Shown here piece by piece: positions 22,715 through 24,153 of a stretch of DNA of 24,153 bases (its first letter is position 1; each line of letters begins with the position of its first letter). The stretch spans positions 1 to 24,153 of the IMG/VR virus record IMGVR_UViG_3300043464_000291; one strand, given 5' to 3'. The position numbers and the translations under genes were made by a program. The notes beneath the pieces are model-generated. The model made no database searches. It was not told the DNA's origin and saw only the letters and a list, made by a program, of their open reading frames with translations. Source of the DNA: a virus.

Positions 22715-23353
22715 ATGGAACGGAACTCAATGCGGCGGGCGCGGAACCCTGACAAAGACGAAAGCGTCAACGCATTCGTCCGCAACAATGACGAATACGA
22801 CATCAACGACTACACCATGCGGCTGTTGCGGCTTTCACAGAACGAAGGCCTGCCCGACGTATTTTCCGTTCCAATACAAAGTGGTCCGGTTATGGGACGA
22901 TTTACAACGACCGATTACACCCCGACAGGCCCGGCGCGGGTTTTTAACGAACAAGACACCGCGCGGCTTATGTTGACGGGCATGTACCCGGTTACGGACA
23001 ACATGCAAGTCGGTTCGCGCATGATGACGCAACAAGATGGAAGCACGGTGTTGCTTCCAGCTTTGAGCGCGTCCTATGGGCCTATCCAAGCGTCGGCAGG
23101 TTACCAAGGCGTGGTACCGGCAGACCGCCGCGCCCCAACGTCTTTTGTGCCCAACTACAATCTGAACGTAAACACGCCGGTAGGCGAAGGATTTTTGGCC
23201 GCCGGGGCCAACAAAACCGCCGGTCAGCGTGACCCGGCCTTGTTTGCGTCCTATTCGCGCCCCTTCGAGGGCGGGTCTTTGGGCCTAGACGCGTCCGCTG
23301 ACACGCGGCTCCGAAACATGGCTATCATGCTCGGTTACCGCCGGGCGTTCTAG
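22715..23353 (+). CDS. Unknown beta-rich protein with terminal phenylalanine
   Basis: A 212-residue protein with an AGGAG ribosome site. The first 50 residues are charged and polar (RARNPDKDESVNAFVRNNDE and so on) and include VNAFVR, which also ends the gp16-like protein. From about residue 85 the sequence alternates polar and hydrophobic residues in strands joined by short turns: QVGSRMMTQQDG, LPALSASYGPIQASAGYQG, NYNLNVNTPVGEGFLAAGA, PALFASYSRPFEGGSLGLDA and NMAIMLGYRRAF. Terminal Phe and such strands are seen in outer-membrane barrels, but there is no signal peptide. It may be a small virion or ejection component that acts on the outer membrane, or simply a beta-rich virion protein. No family recognised. 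It ends against the - strand genes. Confidence 0.8.
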   Translation: MERNSMRRARNPDKDESVNAFVRNNDEYDINDYTMRLLRLSQNEGLPDVFSVPIQSGPVMGRFTTTDYTPTGPARVFNEQDTARLMLTGMYPVTDNMQVGSRMMTQQDGSTVLLPALSASYGPIQASAGYQGVVPADRRAPTSFVPNYNLNVNTPVGEGFLAAGANKTAGQRDPALFASYSRPFEGGSLGLDASADTRLRNMAIMLGYRRAF

Positions 23354-23535
23354 CCCTGCGGCGTCGACGTAAGCAGTTCCCGCCGCTCGCGCATGGCGCG
23401 GAGCGCGGTAAACCGCTGGTGCATACGGATCATCAGGGTGGTGCGGCGCTCCCCCTGACGCTCTTCCTCTATTAGGTTGGCCAACTCGTCTTCACGCAGG
23501 CTGCTCAACCGGGCGTTCAATTCCCGCCAGTTCAT
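23350..23535 (-). CDS. Small charged helical protein after the SNF2-type helicase
   Basis: A 61-residue protein on the opposite strand. Its start (ATG) overlaps the helicase stop by four bases as ATGA. The sequence reads as one or two helices rich in Arg, Glu and Leu (MNWRELNARLSSLREDELAN, IEEERQGERRTTLMIRMHQR, FTALRAMRERREL). No membrane segment or cysteine is present. By position it is likely part of the replication module and may bind the helicase or DNA. Its stop codon shares the CTAG at 23350-23353 with the stop of the + strand gene. Function unknown. Confidence 0.75.
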   Translation of the reverse strand: MNWRELNARLSSLREDELANLIEEERQGERRTTLMIRMHQRFTALRAMRERRELLTSTPQG

Positions 23536-24153
23536 TCTTTCGGTCCCTTCAGTTCGTCCAAGGCCATGTCTGAGATGGCGCGTTTGTCATAAAGCCCGGC
23601 CCATATACGCTCGTCAATGGTTTTGTTGCAGAGCAGGACATAGACCCAGACCGGCGCGGTCTGGCCGCCGCGGTGCAGGCGCCCGACGACCTGCTCGTAC
23701 AGTTCGAGCGACCACGGGATCGACATCAGCACCATCTTGTTGCCGCCGTACTGGAGGTTCAGCCCGTGCCCGGCCGACTTGGGGTGGATCAGCAGCAGTT
23801 CGACCTTGCCGGCGTTCCACCGGGCGATGGCGTCGGGATCGTCAATCGTCACAGCGTGGGGATAGCGCCGGCGCAACTCGGCCAGTTCTTCCTTGTAATT
23901 GTAAACGACGATGGTGTTGTCGCGCTGGTTGCCCTCTAAAATATCGTGCAGCAGGTCGAATTTATGGTAAGAAAACCAGACCGCTTCCTGAATGGGCGTA
24001 AATTTTCCGGCGATCTCATGCGCTAGGCTCTGGCTATTGTAAACGAACCCGCTGGACATCTGCTGTAGTTTGCTGGTGACCGCAGCGGCTGACAGCGCCG
24101 TGATCTGCTGGCCGTCCAACTGCACCAAGAAGTCCTTCTTCATCTGCTCATAC
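23532..24153 (-). CDS. SNF2-type DNA helicase/ATPase, C-terminal fragment (5' end outside window)
   Basis: The visible 206 codons cover the second RecA-like half of a superfamily 2 helicase. The frame stays open to the window edge (codons for YEQ precede the ATG at 24143), so that ATG is internal and the gene enters from the right. Motif V is visible as IHPKSAGHGLNLQ and motif VI as QVVGRLHRGGQ with the arginine finger. Between them, MVLMSIPWSLELYEQ matches the SNF2-like phage helicases. The end (KTIDERIWAGLYDKRAISDM) is typical. The family acts in phage replication or repair by ATP-driven DNA remodelling. The ATPase half is not in the window. Opposite orientation marks the early/replication side of the genome. 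Confidence 0.88.
   Translation of the reverse strand, partial: YEQMKKDFLVQLDGQQITALSAAAVTSKLQQMSSGFVYNSQSLAHEIAGKFTPIQEAVWFSYHKFDLLHDILEGNQRDNTIVVYNYKEELAELRRRYPHAVTIDDPDAIARWNAGKVELLLIHPKSAGHGLNLQYGGNKMVLMSIPWSLELYEQVVGRLHRGGQTAPVWVYVLLCNKTIDERIWAGLYDKRAISDMALDELKGPKE

Noticed and set aside
24141-24143. ATG at 24143 (- strand) as the helicase start
   Set aside because: The frame is open beyond it to the window edge, and the product would lack the whole ATPase half. It is an internal methionine of a gene cut by the window.
1-24153. tRNA genes, integrase, repressor or attachment sites
   Set aside because: I looked for cloverleaf-like strings, tyrosine or serine recombinase motifs and helix-turn-helix proteins on both strands and found none that I could support.

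Overview
The window is a stretch of a tailed double-stranded DNA bacteriophage (or prophage) genome with a short-tailed, P22-like virion plan. It runs from the last part of the large terminase gene, through a nearly gap-free set of head, tail, DNA-ejection and lysis genes on the + strand, to two genes on the - strand that belong to the opposite-facing replication or early side. Most of the DNA is GC-rich (44 of 60 bases are G or C in the line starting at 18181). The lysis genes (a GH19-type endolysin and a holin resembling the three-helix gene-transfer-agent type) suit a Gram-negative, GC-rich host. An alphaproteobacterium is plausible, but the sequence does not prove it. No integrase, repressor, tRNA or CRISPR array is visible, so lysogeny cannot be judged.

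Layout: (1) 1-861: end of terL, then three very small genes, two of them strongly basic. (2) 861-3397: a 725-residue P22-type portal and a small helical protein that overlaps its end. (3) 3407-7398: an AT-richer block holding a chimeric tailspike (head-binding-like N-terminus, a pectate-lyase-type linker motif, then a sialidase-like Asp-box region), a 31-residue hydrophobic peptide and a repetitive beta-solenoid protein. (4) 7400-7974: a small structural protein and a two-helix membrane protein. (5) 7966-8042: a non-coding leader with a possible promoter, a palindrome and two competing hairpins. (6) 8043-11032: scaffold, P22-fold coat protein and two decoration-like proteins, with a strong hairpin at 10499 and a textbook terminator at 11001. 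(7) 11042-15795: a small gene, the gp4-type tail accessory factor, a fibre-like protein, the gp10-type tail/DNA-stabilisation protein, two small structural proteins and a GNAT-like acetyltransferase. (8) 15800-20873: three proteins resembling the P22 gp7/gp20/gp16 ejection set. (9) 20883-22705: lysis cassette. (10) 22715-23353: an unknown beta-rich protein ending in phenylalanine. (11) 23350-24153, - strand: a small helical protein and the C-terminal half of a SNF2-type helicase.

How the genes work together: scaffold and coat build a procapsid around the portal, terminase packs DNA, the gp4- and gp10-type proteins close the portal and form the tail hub, and the tailspike and solenoid protein recognise the cell surface. 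The gp7/gp20/gp16-like proteins leave the head with the genome, and holin, endolysin and accessory membrane proteins release progeny. The observations most worth a second look are the AT-rich receptor-binding block with its sialidase-like spike, the structured leader before the capsid genes, the terminator that abuts the next gene, the acetyltransferase among virion genes, the lysis cassette without recognisable spanins, and the beta-rich protein at 22715.
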